Assembly: GCA_964017145.1 (NCBI GenBank)
Contig: OZ024843.1
Location: 1,603,001-1,667,000 of the forward strand
DNA: 64,000 nt
From: Agrocybe praecox
Taxonomy: Eukaryota; Basidiomycota; Agaricomycetes; Agaricales; Agrocybaceae
Direction: 5' to 3'
Part shown: positions 1 through 10,008 of the stretch, piece after piece
How the letters are laid out: each line of letters starts with the position of its first letter
Numbering within the stretch: position 1 is the stretch's first letter
Program-made: the position numbers and the translations under genes
The notes under the pieces: generated by a model
What the model saw: the letters and a program-made list of their open reading frames with translations, nothing else
Told to the model about the DNA's origin: nothing
Databases searched by the model: none

Positions 1-1965
1 GTTACTGTATCTCGTTTGTTTACATTGGAGCTGGGTACGTTTGCAAGAGTAGTGGTGGCTGCTGCTGCTGCCGAGGCCAGTGCGGCATCTCGTTCTCGTC
101 GTGCGTTTTCTATTTCTCTTGCCATTTCTTCCCGCTTGTCCAGTCCAGCTCGGACGTCTTCTTCCATCTTCCTCCGTAGTGTATCCCATTCTGACTCTGC
201 TCTGGTATATGTCTCCAGTTTCTTGTGCACAGAATCCAAGTGCATCGAGATAGCATTAAGCAGGCCTTGTAAGGAGCTATCGCGGGCAAAGAGAACAATT
301 CCATGGGTCTTTACCATCTGCTGTAGCATCTGCAGTCCAAAGTCTAATTCCTCGGTCAGTTGAGCATTGGCCTGGGACTGAGATTCAGTTAATTCGGATT
401 GAGATCGACTTTGATTTTGTGATTGAGCAGTAGCAGCTTCCATCTCCTCTTGTAGTCTCGCCAGATCTTCCAGCTTCTCGTCCTCCCATATTCTCCGTTC
501 TTCTTCAAATTGTGCCTGTAGATCGTCAATTTCGTTTCGTAGTTTCTCAATTTCTGCCCCCTTTTCTTGTTCGAGACTTTCTCGTTCCTCCCTCTCCCGT
601 TCTTCCCATTCGTTTCTCTGCCTTTCTAGTTCTTTCTCCACCTCCGCCTGCATTTCCTGCTTCTCCCTCTCCGCTTCTTCTCTCAACATTCTCTTTTCCT
701 CTTCCAGCCTCTCTTCCATCTCATCTCCTCTCTTCGCTGTCTGTGCTGTATTATTGAGGTCCACTTTTAGTTTTGAGATCGTTTCTTCCGCAGACTGCAA
801 TTCCATCCCCATCATTGTTTCTACTTCCTGCTTTTCCAATTTCATCATCGCCAACTCTCGCCCCATCTCGGCCTGCTTCTTCCCCGCAGCTACTAGAGCC
901 TCCTGGGCCTGCTTGAGCCGGGTTTCCAAGGAAGCAATTGACGCGGCCGCTGCCTCGGCTGACAGTTGCAGTTTCGGAACTATGGTATCCGCGTGCCCCG
1001 CAAATAGGTGTGCGCCATCGAACCTAGACTTTGGGGACATGAGTCCATTGAGAGCGTTGGCGTTCGTAGTCGAAGTTGCAGGCGTAGTAGTAGCAGGGCT
1101 TAACAGTGTACTTCTATTCGACTTGGAAGAGTCATACCCAGAATCGTCAGAGTACCCGCTGCCCCCAAAGGCTCCGGAGACCTTTTTCTCGAGGTTCCGC
1201 ACAGAGAAACTGAGTACGCCTGCGCGGTGTTCCAAGAGCATACGGTGGACATCGTTGGTGCGTTGGGTGATTTTGGTTAGCTCGCGTTGGGCACGTTCGA
1301 CACGGACATTAGCGGCTTCGAGTTGGTCGGGAGATGCAGAGCTGGAGGAAGAAGGCGTGTTAGATGTGGACGTGGTTTTACTGGCTCGGGATTGTGAGCC
1401 TGATACTCGAGAAAGAGAAAGGGCTGCATCTCTGATTTTGGTCTCGAGAATTAGTTTTTTTGACAGGGCTTCGGTACGCGAGGAAAGTACTTGGTATTCC
1501 TGTATAAATAAGAGGTTAGTCCATTACGGAATCTAGAGCTAGTTTTCGACGCACTTTTTTGAGCTCGTCGACTTGTTCGGCATCTAGGATATCGAAATCA
1601 CGACTGTCTACGACGGCCTCGCTGGCCATGAGACTGATGAGGAGCTCATCGCGGGTATTTAGAGGACGACTGGTTGAGAAGCGTCGTGAGGGAGTCTGTG
1701 GTGGGAGCGATGTGGTTGCTGTGGCTGCGGCTGGGGTGGATGGGGCAGTACCCTTTGACCGTTGCTCTTCGAGAGACTTGCGGATTGGAGGAGCACGCAT
1801 AGAAGGACGCTGAGGGGGAGACTGAAGGGTGATTGGACTTGCAAGACCTTCCTGGGGCGGCCACGAGGGCCCTGATGGAGATTTGAGGGGGATTTGAACG
1901 GACTGCTGGGATGGCGAATTTGCTGGACTGCCTGTGCCGAGCAGCTTGCGCACATTGGTATACAT
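1..1965 (-). CDS. Uds1-domain (up-regulated during septation) coiled-coil protein, 3' end cut by window
   Basis: Exons 1555-1965 and 1-1499, the second running off the left edge. At least 636 residues are visible. The N-terminus is Ser/Pro-rich and is followed by a segment reading ELLISLMASEAVVDSRDF, continuing through DELKK|EYQVLSS across the intron. That is the hallmark of the Uds1 domain of fungal septation-induced proteins. The remainder is a long Glu/Arg/Lys-rich heptad-like coiled coil (many EEERR, REEAER and LEEEKR blocks) interrupted by a Ser/Thr-rich linker. The 55-nt intron uses a GTGCGT donor and a TACAG acceptor and is phase 0. The role is inferred from the family: a cytoskeletal or septum-associated scaffold. 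The start is the only Met that opens the conserved frame. It is divergent from MDM34 with 119 bp between start codons. Confidence 0.8.
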
Positions 1966-2084
1966 CGTGTATCAAGGTGTTAGGTTAGCCTCCCCACAGT
2001 CAGGGTCAACAACTTGTACTTAGCCCCTAACCCTAAGCACACACTCTCAGTCCCACCCGTCTTCTTTCTTTTTCTTCTTTCGTC
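1966..2084. promoter_or_regulatory. Shared divergent promoter, Uds1-like gene / MDM34
   Basis: Only 119 bp separate the two start codons, so the genes must share their upstream region. A pyrimidine-rich run (ctttctttttcttctttcg) lies directly before the MDM34 start. No TATA box is evident. Confidence 0.5.
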
Positions 2085-5000
2085 ATGTCGTTCTCCTTCG
2101 ACTGGCCGAGATTCTCAGACCAGTTCCACTACGATGCAATACAGATGCTCAATACTGCCCTCAACAAGGGCAACAAACCTCCCATTATCGCAGATAAAAT
2201 AGAGGTAGTCGAGCTCGAGATGGGGACTCAGGTACTTTATGTCTAAAAATTATATCTCGCTCTCTAACTATCTATTAGCCGCCAGAACTAGAGATTCGTG
2301 ATATCGGGGATTTGACTGTCGACCAATTCAGAGGCATATTCAGGCTAACATACGCGGGGGATGCACATCTTGTACTCAAAACAAAAGTCCAGGTGCGTAT
2401 GTTGCACAAGTCTCTCTTGTTTTCCTAATCGCATTCCAGGCAAACCCTCTGAACCACAAACAACCCGATATCCACCTCATGGGTGGTTCTCGCGGAATGC
2501 TTGCAGCAAAGCAGCCTCTCGTTGTCCCCATGCTTCTCCGTCTATCCCACTTCCGTCTCTCATCCTACGTCGTCCTCGTGGTATCTCAGCAAAAGGGAAT
2601 AACTCTAGTATTCAAGACAGACCCCCTGCAGCATGTCGATATCAACAGCACCTTTGACTCAATAGCCGTCATTCAAAGTTTCATTCAGCGCGAGATCGAG
2701 GGCCAGCTGAGGCAAATGTTCAGAGAAGATTTACCCGGCATCATACACCGTCTAAGTCAACAATGGGTCAAGGCCAAAGTAGAGGCCCCGTACAAGACAC
2801 AAATACCAAAGGAGCCTCAGCCTACACGAGCTGGATTCCAGCAGCCTCAGCAGCCAAGGCCTTCTGTATCCAAGAAACCTTCCCTCACATCTCTCAACTC
2901 TCGCCGGCCGCGTGCATCATCCCATTCCTCGTCTACCCGTCCCACATTCCCTTCTTCCGCTTCCTCTTCCTTTTCAACGGCACCGTCATCACCCGGGACA
3001 AGTGTCAATGGTAATTATAATCCCAATGAGGGTGATTCATCCCCTACGCCATCTTCGCATCCCGAATTAGAAAACTTTGACCCTACGTATGGTCTACGGC
3101 CCGAAGGTCTCCCGACTAAAAGCGGCTTCAAAGCCTTTAGCAGTCTCTTTACGCCCAATAAAGGACTGGCCGATCTCGCCGAGGAGGACCGGTCACAAAT
3201 AGAGAGCGAATTTGGATACGAAGACGAAGAGGGCGAAGACGATGAAGAGCAATACGACGACGACGAAGACTCAAATTCATTCGATATCGTCGATTGGGCC
3301 GACAGACACACGCTTAATATCGGTTCAAAGGAAAACCAACAACCCCCACTAACAGAGTACGAGACAATACCTGCAGTTGGAGGTGGTACAATAACGCGTC
3401 CCAGAGTATATCATTCACAATCCGCCATTCTATCATCGTCATCACTCTCATCATCCACCTCGACATCGACGAATCCTTCTTCTGCCTCTCCTAGACGAAC
3501 ATATTCATCCAATGGATTATATCCGCCATACATACCAGAAGGGCCACCTCTGCGGTCGACCTCTGCAGCTTCGTTGTTGCCTTCTGCATTACCTCATGCG
3601 CATACGCTGCTACGTCCTGCGACGCCTGGTGCGGGACCTAGCACCTTACGTTCGCCATACACCAATTCGCGCCCGTCGTCTTCGTCTAATCTTAACCCGA
3701 ACACGCTGGGAGAACCACCGCACGGGTATGCATATCCATACGATGAACGGTACGAACAGCCCGGGTTTAGGAGGCGAACAGGTATGGGAGGGGCGGCAGA
3801 GAGCTCCTTCGAGACGGAGTCGAGCACGGACAGTGGAAGCTATTTCTCGGCACGTGCCCCATCGTCATCGATAGTGACAAACGGAAAAGGGAAGGAAGGG
3901 TCGCCTTCCGCTATATACATGCGCCGGGGGAATACATCATCTACTTCGACGCAAGCTAACGAGTATAGATATGCAACACCTCCAACACTACCACCTTACA
4001 TCAATGGATATCATCCAAGTCCGAGTCGTCCTGGTAGGAGTGAGAGACGCATGTCGGTGACATCCGACGCGACTGTTGACTCGAACGCGACTATGCGCAC
4101 GCGTACTACTGTGTCGTCGAATTACGAAGACGATGTGGATGATTTTGACGAGGAAGAGGACGATGACAGGTTCGAGCGGTATGGGTATGGATACGGATAC
4201 GGATCGAGGCCTTCGTCTCCACCGTTCTCGCAGTCCCCACCGAACTCGAACTATCGTGGGGGTGGTCCGACCTCACCGAGTTCGAGTAATCAGAAAGGAC
4301 ACAGGCAAAGATCACGGCACCAGCATCAGCAGAACGGCAGCGGCGGTCGTACGCACCAGACTCAAACATCTCCATCTCAGCAGCAACATAATCCATCCTC
4401 ACGACCGTTCAAGTTAAACCTGGCGCCTGCGTCAATCCACCAGCTCTCGTCGCTGTCCACGTCGAACCACACGCTGAGCCCGTACACGCGGGACTTGTCG
4501 CACTTTACCGTGCGCAGTGTGCCTCCGCGGAGCCTCAGTATGAGTGGGAGTGTGAGTACTAATGGGACGCACGGCGGTGGGACGGGGACGGGGTCGTCTG
4601 CTGCGTCGGTGTCTGGTGCTGGTGCAGGGAATATAGGTGGAGGGGGAGCAGGAATTTCAGGAAGGATGCACGTCGGCTTGGGAGGTCTTGGGTATGGTCC
4701 CGGGAGAAGGTTCGGGTATGGAGGTGGTGGCCAGGACAGACAACCCGTTCCTGTGAAAGCGAGGAGGAAGAGGACGTTTAGGATCGGTGGCGCCAAGTTG
4801 GGCGGTAGCAATCCCAATGCGAACGGGACTTCTGCACCGCCAGAAGGGAACGGCGGCGGCGGAAATGTTAGCAACAAGAAAAAAGTTCCGATGCCGATGA
4901 AGATGAAGATGAACGCAATGGGCGAGATGGACTTTGACGTTTCGGATATGGACCGGTATTTCACGCATGAGCAGGAGGAGTTGGTCGGATCGTCCGAGGA

Positions 5001-5226
5001 AGGGGCGCAGATTAACAGTAATAACAACAACGTTAATGCCCCCTCCCAGTCGAGGCAGTCGACGATCCGTCGCCCAAGTGGTCGTACTAGACCTGGGCTA
5101 CCAGCAGGTCTTGCAGGACTGGGCCCCTTGTTGTCGCCGTCGGGAGTTGGGACGGGTGATGATGTTGTCGGTGTTGGTCCGCCGATGGGGGCAGATACGA
5201 CTTCCACATCTGTGTTATCATCCTGA
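2085..5226 (+). CDS. MDM34: ERMES complex subunit Mdm34 (SMP-domain lipid-transfer protein) with long disordered C-terminus
   Basis: Exons 2085-2231, 2279-2392 and 2440-5226; 1015 residues. The N-terminus [10 protein letters not shown], the [19 protein letters not shown] block and [12 protein letters not shown] match the N-terminal SMP domain of Mdm34, the mitochondrial outer-membrane subunit of the ER-mitochondria encounter structure that shuttles phospholipids. SMP-like sequence covers about residues 1-200, ending near the amphipathic IHRLSQQW segment. The other ~800 residues are Ser/Pro/Gly/Asn-rich low complexity, with an acidic stretch near residues 245-270, Gly-rich runs near 690-750 and basic patches. 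Yeast Mdm34 is about 460 residues, so the tail is a large extension. All junctions keep phase 0 with 47-nt introns. No membrane segment is obvious, as expected for this peripheral or beta-rich family. Confidence 0.9.
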
Positions 5227-5756
5227 CCCCAACCTTCCGGTTTCTTTATCATTTCATGTACTTCCACCCATTCATCCATCTATCTGCTACCTCTCATCTC
5301 TACTTTTTTGGGTCTATCACGTTCAATTACATCCAGTGCTCTACCTAACTCTGTCCATCTTTCCGTCCTTACTACCCGTAGCGCAACCCCTACTCTACTT
5401 CTCGAAATATACACAACTCATATATCTACTACCAATTGATTAAATAATTTAAACGCAATTTTTTTTTTTGGGTAATCTTTATGAATACTATGCAGCTAAT
5501 TAGTATACTAGTCTTTTCTATTATCGTTCCAACTACAAGTAGCCGCAAACCCGCTTTTCATATCACATTTACGAACATGTATTAACATGAGATGACTTGG
5601 AAGGACGTGTAAACTTGTAGAAAAGAGGCGCTAAGATCATTGCTGGCTGTATACTTAGCTCTAGAGTAGGCAACTACAAGTTACCGTCCATAGTCCCACA
5701 GGATTCACTTCATATTCATTTTTAATATACCCCCCGAAGCTAAAAGACAAAAATAG
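5227..5756. other. Gene-free stretch (MDM34 3' side and tRNA-Arg downstream flank)
   Basis: AT-rich DNA holding the MDM34 3' untranslated region and the downstream flank of the first tRNA. A T5 run on the minus strand (5751-5755 region) is a plausible Pol III terminator. No coding signal was recognised. Confidence 0.5.
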
Positions 5757-5847
5757 AACCCCTGGCGAGACTCGAACTCGCAACCTCCAGATGAACCGGC
5801 CCAATGTCGATAGAAGTCTGACGTCATAACCATTAGACAACAAGGGC
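5757..5847 (-). tRNA. tRNA-Arg (anticodon UCU) with 18-nt intron
   Basis: Folding by eye gives a 7-bp acceptor stem (GCCCTTG with CAGGGGT, using G-U pairs), a D arm GTC..GAC, an anticodon stem TCAGA/TCTGG, and a T arm GCGAG-TTCGAGT-CTCGC that doubles as the B box. The anticodon loop reads CTTCTA, an 18-nt intron, then A. The intron therefore sits at the canonical position 37/38 and the anticodon is TCT (reads AGA). The span of 91 nt equals 73 plus 18, as expected before CCA addition. Confidence 0.9.
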
Positions 5848-6216
5848 TGTGGAAGGTCTTCCTGATGTGCTCCCACGTTTCACGGGGCTCTTGGATGACA
5901 CGTGGAACGCTTGCCATTGGACGATATAACGTATTGGTGTTTCTGCTTTCAGTCACTCCGTGCCATTCCTTGAAATCATGCTTAGCTTTGGTATACATAC
6001 ATACCGTCTATCGTTTTCGATTGAAGTTTAGATATTTCAGTAATTATTATGTATCATATCATCGAATTCCTTCCAGTTGCTGTAGCAATTGGGGAATGCA
6101 GGTAAAATGTACAACGAACTGTTGTCAGTAGACATAAGTGAATTAAATTGATATGAAGACTTCTTCGATAAAATGGCTTAGAATTCGGCTGATTAAATGA
6201 TGAAAACATAAAAAGA
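5848..6216. other. Spacer between the two tRNA-Arg genes
   Basis: 369 bp, AT-rich. It contains the upstream region of the first tRNA and, just before 6217, a T5 run on the minus strand that would terminate the second tRNA. No conserved ORF was seen. Confidence 0.5.
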
Positions 6217-6302
6217 AACCCCTGGCGAGACTCGAACTCGCAACCTCCAGATGCCACTTCTGTTGTAGAAGTCTGACGTCATAACCATTAGACAACAGGG
6301 GC
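6217..6302 (-). tRNA. tRNA-Arg (anticodon UCU) with 13-nt intron
   Basis: Nearly the same mature sequence as the copy at 5757-5847: acceptor GCCCCTG/CAGGGGT, D arm GTC..GAC, anticodon stem TCAGA/TCTGG, and an identical T arm. The intron lies at position 37/38 and is 13 nt instead of 18, with unrelated sequence. Anticodon TCT. The span of 86 nt equals 73 plus 13. Its 5' end is 115 bp from the divergent CorA-type start codon. Confidence 0.9.
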
Positions 6303-6417
6303 TTGTGACTTAATATCAAAACGTGCGTCCTTGTAGGCGGCATGCTTTGGCGTTGTCTGTTTCAGCAGTGCCACCCAGAAGACTTCGGAGTGAGAACTCC
6401 TTTCAAACTTTTGGAAC

Positions 6418-9267
6418 ATGACCTCTCCAATTTTGAGTTCGTCGCCAATGTCGATCTCGCCTGTCCGTCGCCGGAGCTTGTCTCCCAGTGAGATTAGCGA
6501 TGCTAACTCTATTCGACCACCGAGACACTCCCCTACTCTTACGCGTTCATTCGATCCAAATGACCCTCAGGTGAGGGAGAGACAGCGGACCATGGATGTC
6601 GACATGGCCATGCAGCTATCCCTTGCTCGGAGAGAGACATTGCATTCATCGCCTGTCGCTACCTTCACTAGTCCTGGAGGTCTATCATCCTCTCAACAGC
6701 TCCAACATTCTCCTCAGCGCGACCACGAACAGTACGAAGAAGACGGGATGAATGGTGATAACGACGACGGCCTCCACCGTACCGCTCGCGAAGGAGACAT
6801 TTCTCCTTTTAATACCCACCATTACCAACATCATCATCAAGATGAGGATATAGACGAAGCCGATGCTGATCTGCGTAACCTGACCGGAGGAGGCGGGGTC
6901 GGAGATGGAGGCTCTGTCCCCACTCACGATATTCCTCCTTTACGTCAGGAATCCCTCCTTCCACAACAGCAACATGCACGCCATGAACCCAGGGACAATA
7001 CAAATGCCAATATAAGTAATTATGGCCTTCCAACGTATCAAGCAAATTTCTCTCAATCTGCCTTTGATTTTGCGCCAATGGAAGAATGGGCTGTCACGGA
7101 GAAGACAAGATTAGGGATTAACTCTCCTCTGAACACTCGGTTTTTGCTCAGCTCTGTACGAGGTCCTAGTGGTGCACGACCATCGAAGCTAGGATCCTCT
7201 GAATTTACAAAACCTCAGCCGCCTCCCCCTAGCATGAATTTTGAAACAGAAACTCCGACTGCCGTTTCTCCCAACTTGATTTCATCTGACCTTGTCATTC
7301 CCTCCTCGGTTCCTGGTGCCTCTGAAGGGGCTGTTGCGTCGGGATCAAGTCTTGTTCAGCAAGCGTCTGTTCATAATAATATACATAGTGGCAGCGGAGA
7401 GCATATCGCTTCACAAGGAGATGATCCTCATTCAGACAGACCCCTCCGTCATCGAAAGCTTAGCCAAAGCAACCCAAATCCACGTTCTCACCGTAAAGGC
7501 ATTGGAGGCAAAATGGCTTTGTTCGAATCGACCAACGAGTCTCCTTCATTCTCAGCTCGTCTCGGTCTCGTTCTTGGTAATCATGGAAATGGAATCCCGC
7601 CAGGATCTTCGTATGATCACATCGTAGGAGTGCCGCAACCAGGAGGACCAGGGAGAGGCGTTGACGGTATTGTGGGCGGTGGAGTAACAGGACACGGCAT
7701 TCTGACTACTGGTCACGATAGACCTTATCGGTTCTCTTTTTATTCGAATGCCCTCAGTGCGACCATACATGCGCGTAGTTTAAGTGAGCTGCCGGCAGAA
7801 GGTCAGACCTTCGAGCAGCTCTTTTCGGGCGTTCAACCTTCACCCCCACATGGTGCTCCTCGTGACCCTAAAACGAATGGACCAGAAGCACCGCCGATTC
7901 TTTCCCCTCCATATCATGAAAATCCTTATTTCCCGCCTGCAATCAACGCCAATGGACGTTACTCCGTCCCAGAGAAAAATACTCCTCCGGGCGGGGGTGG
8001 TAATCCATTGACAGATGATCAGGATGGCAACACTTGGTGGTTGGACGTGCAGAATCCGACAGACGAGGAAATGAAGATGTTGAGCAAGGTGCGTTAATTT
8101 CCACCTGATCATTGATATTCGTATATCTGTGGCCTTAACACCAATATATTGCTTACTTCTTCATACACTTAGGTTTTTAATATACATCCTCTCACAACTG
8201 AAGATATCCTCATGGAAGAAACTCGGGAAAAGATCGAGCTTTTCAGAAACTACTACCTTGTTTGTTTCCGGTCCTTCGACCAGGATCCATATAGTCCCAC
8301 ACATCTCGAACCCTTGAACATGTACATCATCGTTTTTCGCCAAGGTACTCTGTCTTTCCACTTCCGTCCAACACCTCACCCGCAGAACGTGCGTCGGCGA
8401 ATCAAGCAGTTGAAGGATTACATTAGCGTAACCTCCGACTGGATTTCATATGCACTCATTGATGATATTACGGATGCGTTCGGTCCGCTCATTCAGGGGA
8501 TAGAATATGAAGTCGACAGTATCGATGAACTGGTGCTAATTCTAAAGGATGTCGAGCAAAGCGACATGTTGAGGAGGATTGGCACCTGTAGAAAGAAAGT
8601 CATGGGCCTGTTGAGGTTGATGGGAAACAAGGCGGATGTTGTCAAGGGATTAGCAAAGAGATGCAATGAGAATTGGAGGGTGGCCCCTACTTCTGACATT
8701 GTACGTCAATCTTCGCTCTCTCGTTCATTGCTACTATATACTAATCATAACCAACGTTTCAGGGCCTTTATCTTTCAGATATCCAGGTTTGTTCCTATCA
8801 TAGATACATTTACATGCTTCCTAATTTCCTATGAACAGGACCATTTGATAACCATGACACAGAATCTGAACCACTACGAAAAGATTTTGTCGCGGTCCCA
8901 TTCCAACTATCTGGCTCAAATATCCATTGAGATGACGGATGCCAATAACCAAATAAACGATGTCCTGAGCAAATTGACGGCATTGGGTACGGTGCTTATC
9001 CCTATGAACTTGGTCACAGGTGCGTCATGCCTTCTATTTTTTTATATTGCACTTGACTCATGAAAATTCCAGGCTTATGGGGTATGAACGTTCATGTTCC
9101 AGGTCAGGATACACCAGTAAGTTGCTGCTATTTTATTAAAGCGTTTTCCTGGATGACTTACTCCTGAAAACTAGGGGTATGCTTGGTTTATTTCTATTAT
9201 TGCTTGCCTGGCTGCGTTTGCTCTTGTGGGCGGCTACTCGACCTACCGGTTTATGGTTCGCAAATGA
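6418..9267 (+). CDS. CorA-family Mg2+ transporter (Alr/Mnr2 type)
   Basis: Exons 6418-8088, 8173-8700, 8763-8786, 8839-9019, 9073-9116 and 9175-9267; 846 residues. The first ~540 residues are low-complexity and Ser/Pro/His/Gln-rich. The CorA domain starts around residue 545 (TWWLDVQNPTDEEM, then VFNIHPLTTEDI). A long helical stalk (IEYEVDSIDELVLI; YLAQISIEMTDANNQIND) leads to the first membrane helix, the diagnostic Gly-Met-Asn at residues 805-807 (GLWGMNVHVPGQ), a second helix (WFISIIACLAAFALVGGY) and a short basic tail. That matches pentameric divalent-cation channels of the plasma membrane or vacuole. Fungal Alr1 and Mnr2 also carry long hydrophilic N-termini. The 24-nt exon 3 keeps phase. 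The choice between Alr and Mnr2 types is not resolved. Confidence 0.92.
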
Positions 9268-10008
9268 GCCTGGTTTTTATCTATATTTCCCCTCTATTCG
9301 TTTTCTGCCCTTTTCGGACTTGGATGGACTATCTTGTATGCATACCTTGTACTGCTTTCCCACTTTTCGGCACTCTTCCCTTTCCATCGTTCATCTGTTG
9401 CTCTCGCATTGTCGTCTTGCCATTTCTTATCTACTTTCCTGGGGTTGGAGCATCTGATTCGTTTTGCACGTTCTTGCCTTTCTTTTGAGCATCTTCGCAC
9501 TTAGAGTAACTAGACTACCTATTGCCATTACATTTGCTACCATAAATATCTCATGACGAACAGCTCAATGACAAACACTACAGTTTCTTTTTTCTGTAAA
9601 TACCATACATCGTATGTAAACTATATTACAAACAGTGAACACGCGAATTCCAAAACAGAAAAAAAAAAATTCAATCCAAGCAAATGAATAAACGATTATA
9701 ACTTTACAAACCATACATTCCGAAAAGAAGTCCAGTGCATACTAGTATAAAGTTCATCAAACAGCTGATTTCTGACCTTATAAAAACCCTGGAAACATGG
9801 TACTTGCTTGCCCCATGGATGTATCAACTATTATAGCTGCGGCCAGCAGCTCCGGTGATTGAGACAAGTGTTCAAATTCCTGAATACAACTATTAGCGGA
9901 AGTCCTAGTCTAAACATCCGTTGATACCTACATCGACTATAAGGTACAAACAGTGGCAATGTCGATAAGATTATGTGGAGCAAGTACGGAAAAAAAGTTG
10001 AGTAAGTT
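9268..10008. other. Convergent 3' intergenic region, CorA / Virilizer
   Basis: 741 bp between two stop codons. It is AT-rich with an A11 run near 9659-9669. It should hold the two 3' untranslated regions. I found no conserved coding segment on either strand. Confidence 0.45.

Noticed and set aside
1500..1527. A 28-nt intron in the Uds1-like gene (GTAATG donor).
   Set aside because: An upstream GTGCGT donor gives a normal 55-nt, phase-0 intron and restores the conserved DELKK-EYQVLSS sequence.
754..1536. 260-codon frame on the plus strand.
   Set aside because: It lies antisense to the Uds1 coiled coil; composition mirrors the opposite strand and it has no motif.
4377..5279. 300-codon frame antisense to MDM34.
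   Set aside because: Pro/Leu-rich shadow of the Gly/Ser-rich MDM34 tail.
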